Assembly (NCBI RefSeq): GCF_023703465.1
Contig: NZ_JAMQGP010000006.1
Coordinates: 1-64,000 of the forward strand
Direction of reading: 5' to 3'
Origin: Echinimonas agarilytica
Lineage (GTDB): Bacteria > Pseudomonadota > Gammaproteobacteria > Enterobacterales > Neiellaceae
Length of the DNA stretch: 64,000 bases
Below the pieces are notes generated by a model that ran no database searches, was not told the DNA's origin, and worked only from the letters and a program-made list of their open reading frames with translations. Position numbers and translations under genes: made by a program. Of the stretch, positions 53,825 to 63,654 are shown piece after piece (position 1 is the stretch's first letter; each line of letters begins with the position of its first letter).

Positions 53825-54505
53825 TTAGAAGCGAGAAAGCATTTGTTCGAGTCGGCTACCAGCAGAATCTGCGCTGTTGGCAATATCACCTGCTAACTCA
53901 AATACTTTGTATAAAAACATGACATCGATCGGGTTCATGTCAGATTCTAAGCCCATCAATTTGCGACGTAATAGAATTTGCATGTGGTCTGTGTCATCTT
54001 CGATTTTGTCGAGCTCGGCCACCATGTTTTCAACAAGGTTGACTTCGCGTCCGGCAAAACCTGTTTCAAGTAAATCATCAAGCTCATTCACGGCTTTTCG
54101 CGCTTGCTCTACAGCATCGATACAACGTTTGATATAGGCCATGAAATCTTCAGCAATAGGTTCGGGTATTTCTAGGCAGCGTCCTAAAATTCGGCCTGAA
54201 ACGTCTTTGGCTCGGTTAGCCATTTTGTCTTGCTGGGAGAGCAAATTAAGCATGTCAGTGCGTTCTACCGGCATGAAAATTCCGGCTGGGAGTCTGCTTC
54301 TGGCTGAAGCTTTAAGGGCGTCAGCTTCCTTTTCTTTCATCGATACGTCATTGTGGCGCGTCGAGGCGAGTTCCCAGTCCTTTGCGAATGCAGCTTCAAA
54401 AAACGGTATTAAAGCTTCGCAGCAAGAGTGAACTTTATTAATATGTTCTACGAGTGGTTTGATCGGCGACTGCGCAAACACGCCCAGAATGTTGGAAAAT
54501 GGCAT
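53825..54505 (-). CDS. DUF47 (TIGR00153) phosphate transport accessory protein
   Basis: PhoU-like helical protein of 226 aa (MPFSNILGVFAQSPIKPLVE; VSMKEKEADALKASARSRLP; LDKIEDDTDHMQILLRRKL). These proteins pair with PiT-family permeases and are thought to regulate them. First gene of the DUF47-pit unit. AAGGAA lies 8 bases upstream of the ATG. The divergent triphosphatase gene starts 146 bp away, which is of interest because both concern phosphate. Confidence 0.92.
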   Translation of the reverse strand: MPFSNILGVFAQSPIKPLVEHINKVHSCCEALIPFFEAAFAKDWELASTRHNDVSMKEKEADALKASARSRLPAGIFMPVERTDMLNLLSQQDKMANRAKDVSGRILGRCLEIPEPIAEDFMAYIKRCIDAVEQARKAVNELDDLLETGFAGREVNLVENMVAELDKIEDDTDHMQILLRRKLMGLESDMNPIDVMFLYKVFELAGDIANSADSAGSRLEQMLSRF

Positions 54506-54651
54506 AAATGATGTTCCTTAACCAATGACGACGATAATTTTGCGGGCATGGTAACGAAAACATGCCCACCTTGGTATTAAAAAAATAAGACAAATTCAAA
54601 TGAATGATAGCTGCCGCGGGCAGAAACATTCGTCAATCAGCGAAGATAGGC

Positions 54652-56157
54652 ATGGATACAGAGATAGAATTAAAGCTTTTAGTGGCGTCTGAAGACTTAT
54701 CAAATCTGACCGATTGGATGAATTGTCGTTCTGAGCTCGTTAATTTTTATGAACGAGAGCTAGGAAATATTTATTTTGATACGAGAGATCGGCAATTGCG
54801 TAGCATGGATTGTGGATTGAGAGTTCGAACCGTTGATGGCCGCTCAGAGCAAACTTTAAAAACAGCGGGAAAAGTCATTGGTGGCTTACATTCTCGCCCC
54901 GAATACAATATTCCCATTGATGGTAGACGGCCGGACTTGTTCCTATTCGAACGTGATATTTGGCCTGAGAATACCGATATATCCACGCTGCAAAATTCAC
55001 TTCAGCCGCAATTCGAAACCAATTTCAAGCGTAAAACCTGGTTACTTAGTTTTGCCGACGATGCCATCATCGAGGCGGTATTGGATGTGGGACAAGTGAG
55101 CGCTGGGGATGATTCTTTGCCCATTTGTGAAATGGAATTTGAACTGGTTAAGGGGGCTCCAAGCTTGTTGTTCCAATTTGCAAAAGAGCTCAGTCAGCAT
55201 TTTAGTATCCGTTTAGGCCAGTCAAGCAAGGCAGCCCGAGGCTATCGCCTCATGGACGGGGCTCCCGATTTATCGGCTCAGCCTTTGCCTGTGCTGGCAT
55301 TGGATAGAAACACCAATATTGAAGCGTCTTTGGTGACTTTGGTGGGAGCGGCTGTGAAGCATCTTCAAACCAATGAAGATGTATTTGTCGCAACCCATGA
55401 TATTCGCGCCCTTCAAGAGGTGCGGCATGGTCTACTTTGGCTGCTGCAAATTCGACATTATTTGTCGAATGTTTTAAGTGACGAATCACTGATGCCATTG
55501 GGGCTAGCAAAACCTTGGCTGCTCAAACTAGGCTGGGTTTCTGACGAAATGTATCGGGAGCAGATCTTGGCAGAAAAACAGCGTTATATGAAACGCCTTG
55601 ACGATAAGCCTTTGGTGCGAAAAAGCTTACGCAAGGGTGGCAGTGAAACTCAACGTCTAGAAGCACAAGCGATGTTTGTCAGCGCCGGTTACAGCCAATG
55701 GTTTTTGGATTTGAGCCAATGGCTTGTGTGCCATGGTTGGCGTTCTGAAGGCGAAGCCCAGCCTGAACTTGAAGCGCCTATTGCCGAGTTAGCGCGACAC
55801 GTACTCGACCATTCGTTACAGCATGTTAAAGAACGCTTTCCGATTCACGAGTCACTAAGCGCGGAGCATTATGCTGATGGCTGTGAGCGCTTAGAGCGCT
55901 CCTTGCTCAGCGGCAACTGTTTCAGACGCATGTTTGATGAAGATGCTACTACTGGCTATCGTGGCCCTTGGCATGACATGCTCAAAGGCTGCCAAGAATT
56001 GGCTTTATTGAAGTTTTTAGAACAATTTACAGTGCAACTTGAACTGACTGAACGTAAAGCGTTTGAACGATGGCTGCATCGCAAGCGCAAATCATGGGTT
56101 GAGTTAGTGGAGCAAAGCAAACAGTCTGCACTATCAATGGACGCTTATTGGCGCTAG
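54652..56157 (+). CDS. ygiF: inorganic triphosphatase, CYTH-CHAD (YgiF-like)
   Basis: Protein of 501 aa. The N-terminal CYTH tunnel domain begins with MDTEIELKLLV (ExExK motif) and includes IYFDTRDRQLRSMDCGLRVR and FKRKTWL. The C-terminal half (about 255-500) is a CHAD-type helical domain with conserved His (VATHDIRALQEVRHGLLWLL). CYTH/YgiF hydrolyses triphosphate, and CHAD binds polyphosphate. ATG 54652 is chosen over ATG 54604 as it places the ExExK motif at the N-terminus. glnE follows 29 bp later; this pair is conserved in E. coli. Confidence 0.9.
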   Translation: MDTEIELKLLVASEDLSNLTDWMNCRSELVNFYERELGNIYFDTRDRQLRSMDCGLRVRTVDGRSEQTLKTAGKVIGGLHSRPEYNIPIDGRRPDLFLFERDIWPENTDISTLQNSLQPQFETNFKRKTWLLSFADDAIIEAVLDVGQVSAGDDSLPICEMEFELVKGAPSLLFQFAKELSQHFSIRLGQSSKAARGYRLMDGAPDLSAQPLPVLALDRNTNIEASLVTLVGAAVKHLQTNEDVFVATHDIRALQEVRHGLLWLLQIRHYLSNVLSDESLMPLGLAKPWLLKLGWVSDEMYREQILAEKQRYMKRLDDKPLVRKSLRKGGSETQRLEAQAMFVSAGYSQWFLDLSQWLVCHGWRSEGEAQPELEAPIAELARHVLDHSLQHVKERFPIHESLSAEHYADGCERLERSLLSGNCFRRMFDEDATTGYRGPWHDMLKGCQELALLKFLEQFTVQLELTERKAFERWLHRKRKSWVELVEQSKQSALSMDAYWR

Positions 56158-56186
56158 TAGCGTGTTGTTTTCACAAGGAATCTATC

Positions 56187-59090
56187 ATGGCTATATCGCC
56201 ACTCGAATATTCTGATTTAACACCTGAAATTCAAGAGTACGCTCAAAATCAGTGGCTTAAATTTGAAGACAAAGCCGCCCCGCTCGATGTTTCCACCATA
56301 AAAAGCGAACTTACCTACGCGTTCGCACTGTCTGATTTTATCTATGAGTCGTTTTATGCTGTTCCTCAGCAGGCGGTTGAGTGGCTGCAAACAGGATCAT
56401 TTGAGCAAGCCGTAACCACCCTGCGCATTCATGATGAAATCGCCACAGCGCTTGAAAGCGTTGACTCTGAAGCGTCTTTAATGGCTGCGCTGCGTCGAAT
56501 GCGTCGGAAAATTCAGAGTCATATCATTTGGCGCGACATGATGGGCCTAGCCTCATTGGATGAAGTGCTTGAAGCAACATCAGCCTTGGCTGATGAAGCC
56601 ATTCTTCAGGCTCGAGATTGGTTGCAGCATAGTTTGGAGCAACGTTGGGGCGTTCCAACAGGGCGCTCAGGCAGTCGGCAAACCATGTTCGTGATTGGCA
56701 TGGGCAAGCTTGGAGGATGCGAGTTAAACGTTTCTTCTGATGTGGATTTGATTTTTACTTACTCCGAAGCTGGAGCCACGAAAGGTGCACGCAAAGAGCG
56801 TGACAACCAAGAATTTTTTATTCGCTTAGGCCAACGGCTTATTAATGTACTGAATCAAACCACGGTGGACGGTTCTTTGTTTGTGGTGGACATGCGCTTG
56901 CGCCCTTTTGGCGATAGCGGACCTTTAGTGATGCCGTTTTCTGCGTTTGAAGATTACTACCAGCATCATGGCCGTGAGTGGGAACGGTATGCCATGGTTA
57001 AGGGCCGAGTTTTGGGGCCTAAAAGTGAGAGTCAACAAGAACTGGCTCAGCTATTACAGCCATTTGTATATCGCCGCTATATCGATTTTTCTGCCTTTCA
57101 ATCATTGCGTAAAATGAAATTGCTGATTCAGCAAGAAGTCAAGCGGCGCCAACTCGATACCAATATTAAACTGGGAGCAGGAGGCATTCGAGAAGTTGAG
57201 TTTGTAGCGCAATCACAACAGCTAATTCGAGGTGGCCGAGAGCCCGAATTGAGAGTTAGAAACTTGCTGCAAACACTGGCAACTATCGAGCAGTTCGAGA
57301 TCCTCCCAGACACAAACGTAACTCAGTTGGCAGAAAGCTATCGCTACCTCCGTAAACTAGAGCATATGCTGCAAGGCATTGCCGATGAACAGACTCAAAC
57401 CCTACCGGCAGACGCGTTTACTCAATCGCGCATTGCCGCGGCAATGGGTCACGCTCAATGGCAAGACTTACTTGCTGAGCTTGCTCAAGTGCGCGGCTAT
57501 GTGCATCAGTGCTTTGATGAAGTGATTGGTGAGCAGCCCGGCGAACAGCAGCCACCACAAAGTACGCTCAAAGCTATGCCGTTGTGGCCTGCGGTGTGGG
57601 AGGACAGCTTGGTTGAGTCCGCTTGCGAAGAACTTGTGACTGAACATTCACGCGATTTCTATATTGCACTGCAAAACTTCTACGACAAGTCGCATAAACG
57701 GCAATTGGGGCCACGTGGTCGAGACGCGCTTGAACATTTGATGCCTAAGTTACTTGGTTGCGTTTGTGAATTAGCGCAACCAGCTCAGCATCTTGCGGCA
57801 ATTCTAGGGGTGATTGAACCGATTTTGACCCGCGCCACTTACCTCGAATTATTGGTGGAAAGTGAGCAGGCATTGGCGCAGTTAGTGTTGCTCTGTTCAA
57901 GCAGTGGTTGGATTGCCTCGGAGCTGGCTCGTCATCCTATGTTGTTGGATGAGTTGCTCGACCCCGCTCAGTTGGTAGACACCACTGAACTGGATGCATA
58001 TCAAGATGAATTGCGTCAATTCATGTTGCGTGTGTCTGAGGACGATTTAGAGCAACAAATGGAAGGCTTGCGCCACTTTAAGCAAATTCAACAACTTCGT
58101 ATTGCTGCTGCTGATGTCACTGGAACTTTGCCTGTCATGAAGGTGAGCGATCACTTAACTCGTTTGGCAGAGGTGTTGTTAGGTTTTTGTATTCATGCAG
58201 CATGGTCGCAACTCAAAGAACGCTTTGGCACCCCCGAAGGGGTCAATCAGGTGGACGAATGTTTGTCAGTCATTGGTTATGGCAAGCTTGGCGGTTTGGA
58301 GCTCGGGTACGGTTCTGATTTAGATATTGTGTTCTTTCACCTCGTACCTCGTGGTTATACCAACGGAGCGAAGTCGATTGATACTGGCCAGTTCTTTGCC
58401 AAACTTGTACAACGAGTCAGTCATATTATGACTACGCGAACTCACTCTGGTGAATTGTACGAAATTGACTTAAGGTTGCGCCCCTCAGGTGCATCGGGTG
58501 TATTAGTTACGCATTTAGATGGCTTTGCCAATTACCAACGTGAAGAAGCGTGGGTGTGGGAGCATCAAGCACTCGTGCGCGCCAGAGCTGTATTTGGTCA
58601 GCACAATTTACTCAGCGCATTTGCTGACATTCGTCAGCAGATTTTGTGTTTACCACGAGTGGCCGAAGATCTTGCTCAAGAGGTCGTGAAGATGCGCCAC
58701 AAAATGCGTGACCACTTGGGGTCGAATGACGCCGATGTGTTCGACTTAAAGCAAGACGCAGGTGGTATTGCTGATATTGAGTTTTTAGCCCAATTTTTGG
58801 TGCTTAATTTTAGCAATAAGCAACGGGTACTGTCTGATTGGCCGGATAATGTCAGAATATTTGAAACCGCTAATTCACTTAATATATTGAGCGATGAGCA
58901 GTCACAACAATTGACTCACGCTTACATTAGTTATCGCAATCGAGGTCATCGTCTGGCGTTGCAATGCGAAAAAGCCAAAGTGCCTAATTCGGAGTTTTTG
59001 AATGAAAGAGAGCAGGTCAAAACAATTTGGCGTTCGTTTTTTAATGATGCTGAGCAGCGTTTGCTTGAGTTGGAGCGCACTGTCGAATGA
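56187..59090 (+). CDS. glnE: glutamine synthetase adenylyltransferase GlnE
   Basis: Bifunctional enzyme of 967 aa that adenylylates and deadenylylates glutamine synthetase. It has two homologous nucleotidyltransferase domains: the first with GMGKLGGCELNVSSDVDLIF, the second with GYGKLGGLELGYGSDLDIVF, each followed by a helical domain. ATG 56187 with AAGGAATC upstream is chosen over the earlier ATG 56148. Length matches the E. coli enzyme (946 aa). The 3' end overlaps the next gene by 89 bp in another frame. Confidence 0.96.
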   Translation: MAISPLEYSDLTPEIQEYAQNQWLKFEDKAAPLDVSTIKSELTYAFALSDFIYESFYAVPQQAVEWLQTGSFEQAVTTLRIHDEIATALESVDSEASLMAALRRMRRKIQSHIIWRDMMGLASLDEVLEATSALADEAILQARDWLQHSLEQRWGVPTGRSGSRQTMFVIGMGKLGGCELNVSSDVDLIFTYSEAGATKGARKERDNQEFFIRLGQRLINVLNQTTVDGSLFVVDMRLRPFGDSGPLVMPFSAFEDYYQHHGREWERYAMVKGRVLGPKSESQQELAQLLQPFVYRRYIDFSAFQSLRKMKLLIQQEVKRRQLDTNIKLGAGGIREVEFVAQSQQLIRGGREPELRVRNLLQTLATIEQFEILPDTNVTQLAESYRYLRKLEHMLQGIADEQTQTLPADAFTQSRIAAAMGHAQWQDLLAELAQVRGYVHQCFDEVIGEQPGEQQPPQSTLKAMPLWPAVWEDSLVESACEELVTEHSRDFYIALQNFYDKSHKRQLGPRGRDALEHLMPKLLGCVCELAQPAQHLAAILGVIEPILTRATYLELLVESEQALAQLVLLCSSSGWIASELARHPMLLDELLDPAQLVDTTELDAYQDELRQFMLRVSEDDLEQQMEGLRHFKQIQQLRIAAADVTGTLPVMKVSDHLTRLAEVLLGFCIHAAWSQLKERFGTPEGVNQVDECLSVIGYGKLGGLELGYGSDLDIVFFHLVPRGYTNGAKSIDTGQFFAKLVQRVSHIMTTRTHSGELYEIDLRLRPSGASGVLVTHLDGFANYQREEAWVWEHQALVRARAVFGQHNLLSAFADIRQQILCLPRVAEDLAQEVVKMRHKMRDHLGSNDADVFDLKQDAGGIADIEFLAQFLVLNFSNKQRVLSDWPDNVRIFETANSLNILSDEQSQQLTHAYISYRNRGHRLALQCEKAKVPNSEFLNEREQVKTIWRSFFNDAEQRLLELERTVE

Positions 59091-59556
59091 ATGTCAGCAT
59101 GAACTAAGCGAAGAGCGCTTTGACTATGTTGTTCAAGTGGAGTTAACCGGTTCATGTTCACGAGGAATGTATGTGTTAGGGGTCAAAGCGCCCCAAGGAC
59201 AGCAGCAAACACTTTACCAAGCCTATACAGCGGCGATTAGCGGATTGTGGTTAGAGCGGCTAACGGGGCAGAGCGCCCCCGACATTGTTATGACGGCAGA
59301 GTTCAATGGTAAGCTTGAAAAGCTACAAGTGTTTAGCTGGAAAGAGGGTTACTACAGTGAGCGTTGGCTAGAGCCGCCTTCGGCAGAACAACTTTCAGGA
59401 TATGTGGGGCAAGACAAGGTGTATGTGCGTTGGAATACGCTCGTGCGGCAAATCAAAACCAAAAATTGGGAAGGCGAAAGTTGGCGGCGTTTAGTGTATG
59501 ACTTTGCTAAAGAGCGTTGGCAAACTGATACGTCATCCGAAGAAGAGGCTCAGTAA
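59002..59556 (+). CDS. secreted protein of unknown function overlapping glnE
   Basis: Protein of 184 aa with a signal peptide (FGVRFLMMLSSVCLSWSALS). The mature part contains two Cys (near residues 31 and 52), a mixed alpha/beta segment (TLYQAYTAAISGLWLERLTG) and an acidic tail. I recognise no family. GGAG lies 7 bases before ATG 59002, so translation starts inside glnE; ATG 59044 is a shorter alternative. The stop overlaps the convergent lpxL-type gene by 7 bp. Gene placement after glnE and before hldE suggests an envelope role, but that is inference. Confidence 0.7.
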   Translation: MKESRSKQFGVRFLMMLSSVCLSWSALSNECQHELSEERFDYVVQVELTGSCSRGMYVLGVKAPQGQQQTLYQAYTAAISGLWLERLTGQSAPDIVMTAEFNGKLEKLQVFSWKEGYYSERWLEPPSAEQLSGYVGQDKVYVRWNTLVRQIKTKNWEGESWRRLVYDFAKERWQTDTSSEEEAQ

Positions 59557-60479
59557 CGCGAAGGCATTGAACGTTCGGGCCTGGTTTTGAAACGTCGATG
59601 TACCCACAAATATTGGCTAGGACATTGACGAATATTCTGCTCAATCACCGCGTTAATACGCGTTGTATCAACAATTTCATCGCCGGCCGGAAAGTTTTCG
59701 AGTGGCGCTTGAAGCACCATCTTATAACCTGAATTATCTGCTTTTCGATACTGCATAAATGGCACTACCACGGCATTGCCTTTGTCCGCTAAAGGTCCGG
59801 CAGCAGGAGTGGTTGCTGTATCTTCAATGCCAAAAAACGGCACAAATATGGATCGCCGAGGCCCCAAATCTTGATCCGGGGCATACCAAAGACGCTCGCC
59901 TTTCTTCAGCGCGCGAAACGCAGCTCGAATATTATTTCGATCGAGCATGCCTGCGCCCGTGCGTGAACGGCCGTTGTATTGGAAATATTCCAACACGAGG
60001 TTTTTGTTGGGGCGATATAAGCCATTGGCGTGATGCAGTTCAGCAAACATGCGGCATCCCACTTCTAAATTCATCATGTGGCAGGCCAACATCAACATAC
60101 CCTTGTTGTTATTGAGTGCGTTTTGGATGTGCTCGTCGCCCTCAAAGTCAATGAGTTGAAGGATTCGTTTTCGGCTCCAAAACCAAGCAATGCCTGTTTC
60201 CATGAGCGAAACACCCGCTTCTTTGAGGTTTTGTTCCACTAATTGATGTTGTTCTTGGACTGACAGTTCAGGGAAACATAATCGAATATTGGTGGCCGCA
60301 ACATGCCGACGGCTTTTTAGAATGCGACCCGCCAACCAACCCACGCCTAATCCGAATTGAATAATCCAACGAAATGGCATCTGAACAATGAGCCAAAGTA
60401 CGCCATAGCCACACCAAATAGGCCAATATTTGGGGTGGAGCATCTTTAGTTGGAAGTCACCAGGCGATTTATTGGGCAT
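59550..60479 (-). CDS. lipid A biosynthesis acyltransferase, LpxL/LpxM type
   Basis: Membrane-anchored acyltransferase of 309 aa. An N-terminal helix (YGVLWLIVQMPFRWIIQFGLG) is followed by the catalytic HxxxxE motif in CHMMNLEVG, GLYRPNKN, APDQDLGPRRSIFVPFFG and a C-terminal YLWVHRRFKTRPE block. It adds a secondary acyl chain to Kdo2-lipid IVA. Whether lauroyl (LpxL) or myristoyl (LpxM) cannot be told. The next gene, hldE, also serves LPS and is divergent. Confidence 0.92.
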   Translation of the reverse strand: MPNKSPGDFQLKMLHPKYWPIWCGYGVLWLIVQMPFRWIIQFGLGVGWLAGRILKSRRHVAATNIRLCFPELSVQEQHQLVEQNLKEAGVSLMETGIAWFWSRKRILQLIDFEGDEHIQNALNNNKGMLMLACHMMNLEVGCRMFAELHHANGLYRPNKNLVLEYFQYNGRSRTGAGMLDRNNIRAAFRALKKGERLWYAPDQDLGPRRSIFVPFFGIEDTATTPAAGPLADKGNAVVVPFMQYRKADNSGYKMVLQAPLENFPAGDEIVDTTRINAVIEQNIRQCPSQYLWVHRRFKTRPERSMPSRY

Positions 60480-60612
60480 TGAATGGATGATCTATCAGTT
60501 TGTTATCCCGCTAGTTTAGCGGAGAGCTGCGCTCTGTGAAAGTCACACGCAGGGGGATCTGATTTGAAATCCTATGTTAAACTGTGCAAGTCATTTCTTG
60601 TCAGAGATATTC

Positions 60613-62046
60613 ATGAAATTAACCTTGCCTGATTATTCAACAGCCCGAGTTGTGGTTGCTGGTGATTTAATGTTGGACCGCTATTGGCAGGGACCAACGA
60701 GCCGTATTAGCCCTGAAGCACCGGTGCCTGTTGTGAAAGTTGAACAACTGGATGACCGTCCAGGTGGAGCCGCCAATGTTGCATTGAATTTGGCGGCATT
60801 AACGGTCCATACCGAGCTGTTAGGCATGACCGGAAAAGATGAAGCGGCAGACGCACTTGGCACCGCTTTGTCCGGTGTGGGAATTGCCACTCACTTTCAG
60901 CAAGTCGGGCATTGCCCCACCATCACAAAACTTCGCGTTTTGAGCCGCCATCAGCAGCTCATTCGATTAGATTTTGAAGACAACTTTGCTGAAGTCGATG
61001 CGTCGCCGTTGTTGGCTGATTTTGAAACTGCAATTCAAGGTGCGGGTATTGCGATTTTATCCGACTATGCCAAAGGTGCCCTCAGCCAGGTCAGCGAGAT
61101 GATTGCCATCGCCAAGCGCAATGGTATTCCTGTGCTGGTAGATCCTAAAGGAAGTGAGTTCGAAAAATACCGAGGCGCAACGTTAATGACGCCGAATTTA
61201 AGTGAATTCGAGCTTGTCGTTGGGTGCTGCAACACTGAACAAGAACTTGTTGAAAAAGCGCATGCACTGCGACAGGAATTAGAGCTTGATGCGCTACTAG
61301 TGACGCGCGGAGAGCAGGGCATGACACTGATCACTGCCGATCAAGCGGAACTGCACCTTCCAGCCGTAGTGAAAGAAGTGTACGACGTGACAGGCGCTGG
61401 CGACACAGTGATCTCGGTACTTGCCGCATCACTTGCAGCAGGGGCAAGCATGCCAGCATCGTGTGCGTTGGCTAATATTGCTGCAGGGATAGTGGTGGGT
61501 AAGCTTGGCACGTCAACAGTTTCTCAAATGGAGCTTGCGCAAGCCATTGCAGAGCAATCTGAATCAGGTTTTGGCGTAGTCACTGAGGAACAATTACGTT
61601 TTGCCGTGGTGCAAGCCGCAGCGCGAGGCGAAAAAATCGTCATGACTAATGGTTGTTTTGACATTCTTCATGCGGGTCATGTTTCGTACTTACAAGCCGC
61701 CAGAGCATTAGGGCATCGATTAATTGTTGCAGTCAATGCCGATGATTCAGTGGCTCGTTTGAAAGGACCTGGGCGCCCAGTGAACCCCTTGGAACGCCGA
61801 ATGGCGGTACTCGCAGCTTTAGGCGATGTGGATTGGGTTGTGCCATTCACGGAAGACACGCCGGCTCGCTTAATTGGTGAAGTATTACCGAATGTTTTGG
61901 TGAAAGGTGGTGACTACACTCCTGAGCAGATTGCCGGTGCTGATGCCGTTTGGGATAACGGCGGAGAGGTGACAGTACTGCATTTCGAGGATGGCTGTTC
62001 GACGACTCAAATTATTGATCGAATTCGACAACAAAACCAAGATTAA
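60613..62046 (+). CDS. hldE: bifunctional heptose 7-phosphate kinase / heptose 1-phosphate adenylyltransferase
   Basis: LPS-heptose precursor enzyme of 477 aa, the same length as E. coli HldE. The N-terminal ribokinase-like domain (about 1-320) contains [15 protein letters not shown] and the phosphate-binding [13 protein letters not shown]. The C-terminal cytidylyltransferase-fold domain has [15 protein letters not shown] (HxGH), [12 protein letters not shown] and [14 protein letters not shown] 60613 is chosen over ATG 60574. It lies beside the LPS acyltransferase gene; a strong terminator follows. Confidence 0.96.
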   Translation: MKLTLPDYSTARVVVAGDLMLDRYWQGPTSRISPEAPVPVVKVEQLDDRPGGAANVALNLAALTVHTELLGMTGKDEAADALGTALSGVGIATHFQQVGHCPTITKLRVLSRHQQLIRLDFEDNFAEVDASPLLADFETAIQGAGIAILSDYAKGALSQVSEMIAIAKRNGIPVLVDPKGSEFEKYRGATLMTPNLSEFELVVGCCNTEQELVEKAHALRQELELDALLVTRGEQGMTLITADQAELHLPAVVKEVYDVTGAGDTVISVLAASLAAGASMPASCALANIAAGIVVGKLGTSTVSQMELAQAIAEQSESGFGVVTEEQLRFAVVQAAARGEKIVMTNGCFDILHAGHVSYLQAARALGHRLIVAVNADDSVARLKGPGRPVNPLERRMAVLAALGDVDWVVPFTEDTPARLIGEVLPNVLVKGGDYTPEQIAGADAVWDNGGEVTVLHFEDGCSTTQIIDRIRQQNQD

Positions 62047-62083
62047 TGAACGAGTATAGGCATATATGTTGTTGAATTAAAAT

Positions 62084-62114
62084 AAAAAAAGGAGCGCTAA
62101 GCGCTCCTTTTTTT
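62084..62114. terminator. bidirectional terminator between hldE and tolC
   Basis: AAAAAAAGGAGCGC (to 62097), TAA, GCGCTCCTTTTTTT (62101-62114). A perfect 7-bp GC-rich stem with A and T tracts on both sides ends both convergent genes. Confidence 0.93.
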
Positions 62115-62132
62115 ACGAGGTAACCCGCAAGA

Positions 62133-63458
62133 TTAATTGGTTGGCTGTTGGGGGCGCGTTAAGCCGTTATTCACGAGTTGAATATCGCTTTCGCTTAGAG
62201 TTCCGGCTGCGAGCTTGAGGTTAAGTACCGCAAGGATATAGCTGTAGCGTGCATCTGATAATCGGCTACGTGCGTCGTACAAGTTTCTTGTTGAATCTAA
62301 TACATCAACAATTGTACGCGTACCCACTTCGAAACCTGCTTCTGTGGCTTGCAATGAACTTTCACGTGAAATAACGGTTTGCTCAAACGCTTTCACCGCA
62401 CTGATTGTGGCGTTGACGTCGTTGTACGAGTTAATCACATCGCGCATGGCCGCGCGGTATGTTTCATTCAACTTTTCGCTTGCGTTCACGAAGTTTGCTC
62501 GTGCGACTGCTGTTCGAGCACTTGTAGCGCCACCGGTGTAAATCGGTAAGTTCATCTGAACGCCGATGACGTTGTCGGTGTAGCTACTCTTATTATCAAT
62601 ATTGTCATAGTCGGTGTCAGAGAAATTCATCTGCGCGAACAATGAAAACGTTGGCCAGTGGCCCGAAGAGGCTAAATCAATGTCTTGGCGAGCAATATCG
62701 ACACCCAGTTGCTGAGCAATCACTTGCAAATTCTTTTCACTTGCCATGGTCTGCCAAGCGTCAGATTGCGTCGGCTCTGGCTGCACCGGAGAAAAACGCT
62801 CAGTATTGAGAACGTTTAAGTCTTTGTGATACATGCCTGTAATTTCACGCAAACCTTCGTAGCTGTTATCAAGTGTATTTAAGGCAACAATTTCATCAGC
62901 CACAGATTGGTCGTATTCTGCCTGCGCTTCGTGTACATCAGTAATGGCGGTTAAACCCACGGCAAAACGTTGTTTGGTTTGCTCTAATTGACGCGCAATA
63001 GCGCGTTTTGTGGCCTGAGCAAATTCAACCTGGTCCATTGCAGACAATACCGCAAAGTACGCATCGCTCACGCGAAGCATTAGCCCTTGCAGCTCTGCTT
63101 CATAAGCGGTTCCAGCTTGGCTTGCTACTTTTTCAGCGCGATCTAAACCTACCCAGTTAGAGCGGTCGTAGATGCTTTGGTTTAAACCCACCTGCGCACC
63201 ACCGTTGTCTTGTTCGCGAATATCGCGATTGCTCGACAGTGCGGAATAATCAGCGGTTAAACTAATTTGAGGTAATAGCGGAGCACGACTCACGCTTACA
63301 GCTTCCATAGCGGATTTTTTAGCGGCCAGAGATTGCAGCAGCACAGGATCTTTTTCTAGAGCCTTTTGATAGATTTGATAAAGGTCGTCAGCAAATGAAC
63401 TCGTGCTGGCAATAGCAAGTCCCAATCCAATGGTCAGTGCGCGAAGTTTATGTGTCAT
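62133..63458 (-). CDS. tolC: TolC-type outer-membrane channel
   Basis: Outer-membrane efflux protein of 441 aa. The signal peptide ends SFA-DDLYQIYQKALEKDP. Two repeats of the outer-membrane efflux domain (about 25-215 and 230-420) are visible, with SRAPLLPQISLTADY in the first and QMNLPIYTGGATSA in the second. It is the exit duct for RND and type I systems; the RND pair at 28.3-32.7 kb may use it. Divergent from nudF, the same neighbourhood as in E. coli (tolC-nudF). Confidence 0.95.
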   Translation of the reverse strand: MTHKLRALTIGLGLAIASTSSFADDLYQIYQKALEKDPVLLQSLAAKKSAMEAVSVSRAPLLPQISLTADYSALSSNRDIREQDNGGAQVGLNQSIYDRSNWVGLDRAEKVASQAGTAYEAELQGLMLRVSDAYFAVLSAMDQVEFAQATKRAIARQLEQTKQRFAVGLTAITDVHEAQAEYDQSVADEIVALNTLDNSYEGLREITGMYHKDLNVLNTERFSPVQPEPTQSDAWQTMASEKNLQVIAQQLGVDIARQDIDLASSGHWPTFSLFAQMNFSDTDYDNIDNKSSYTDNVIGVQMNLPIYTGGATSARTAVARANFVNASEKLNETYRAAMRDVINSYNDVNATISAVKAFEQTVISRESSLQATEAGFEVGTRTIVDVLDSTRNLYDARSRLSDARYSYILAVLNLKLAAGTLSESDIQLVNNGLTRPQQPTN

Positions 63459-63654
63459 AGATGCGATCCTGTTCCTGACAATTTGTTGTGTCTAAATTTT
63501 GTTATATCTAAATATAGCTTTGTGTAGACAAGTGTATATGATTTTTAAGATTTATTATGACGCGATTTGTTTAAATCCCCTACAAACAAAGTGTAAATAT
63601 TTTTTTGCTAACATGCTTTTAACGCCTTACTAATCCGAATTGGAGTTTTTATTG

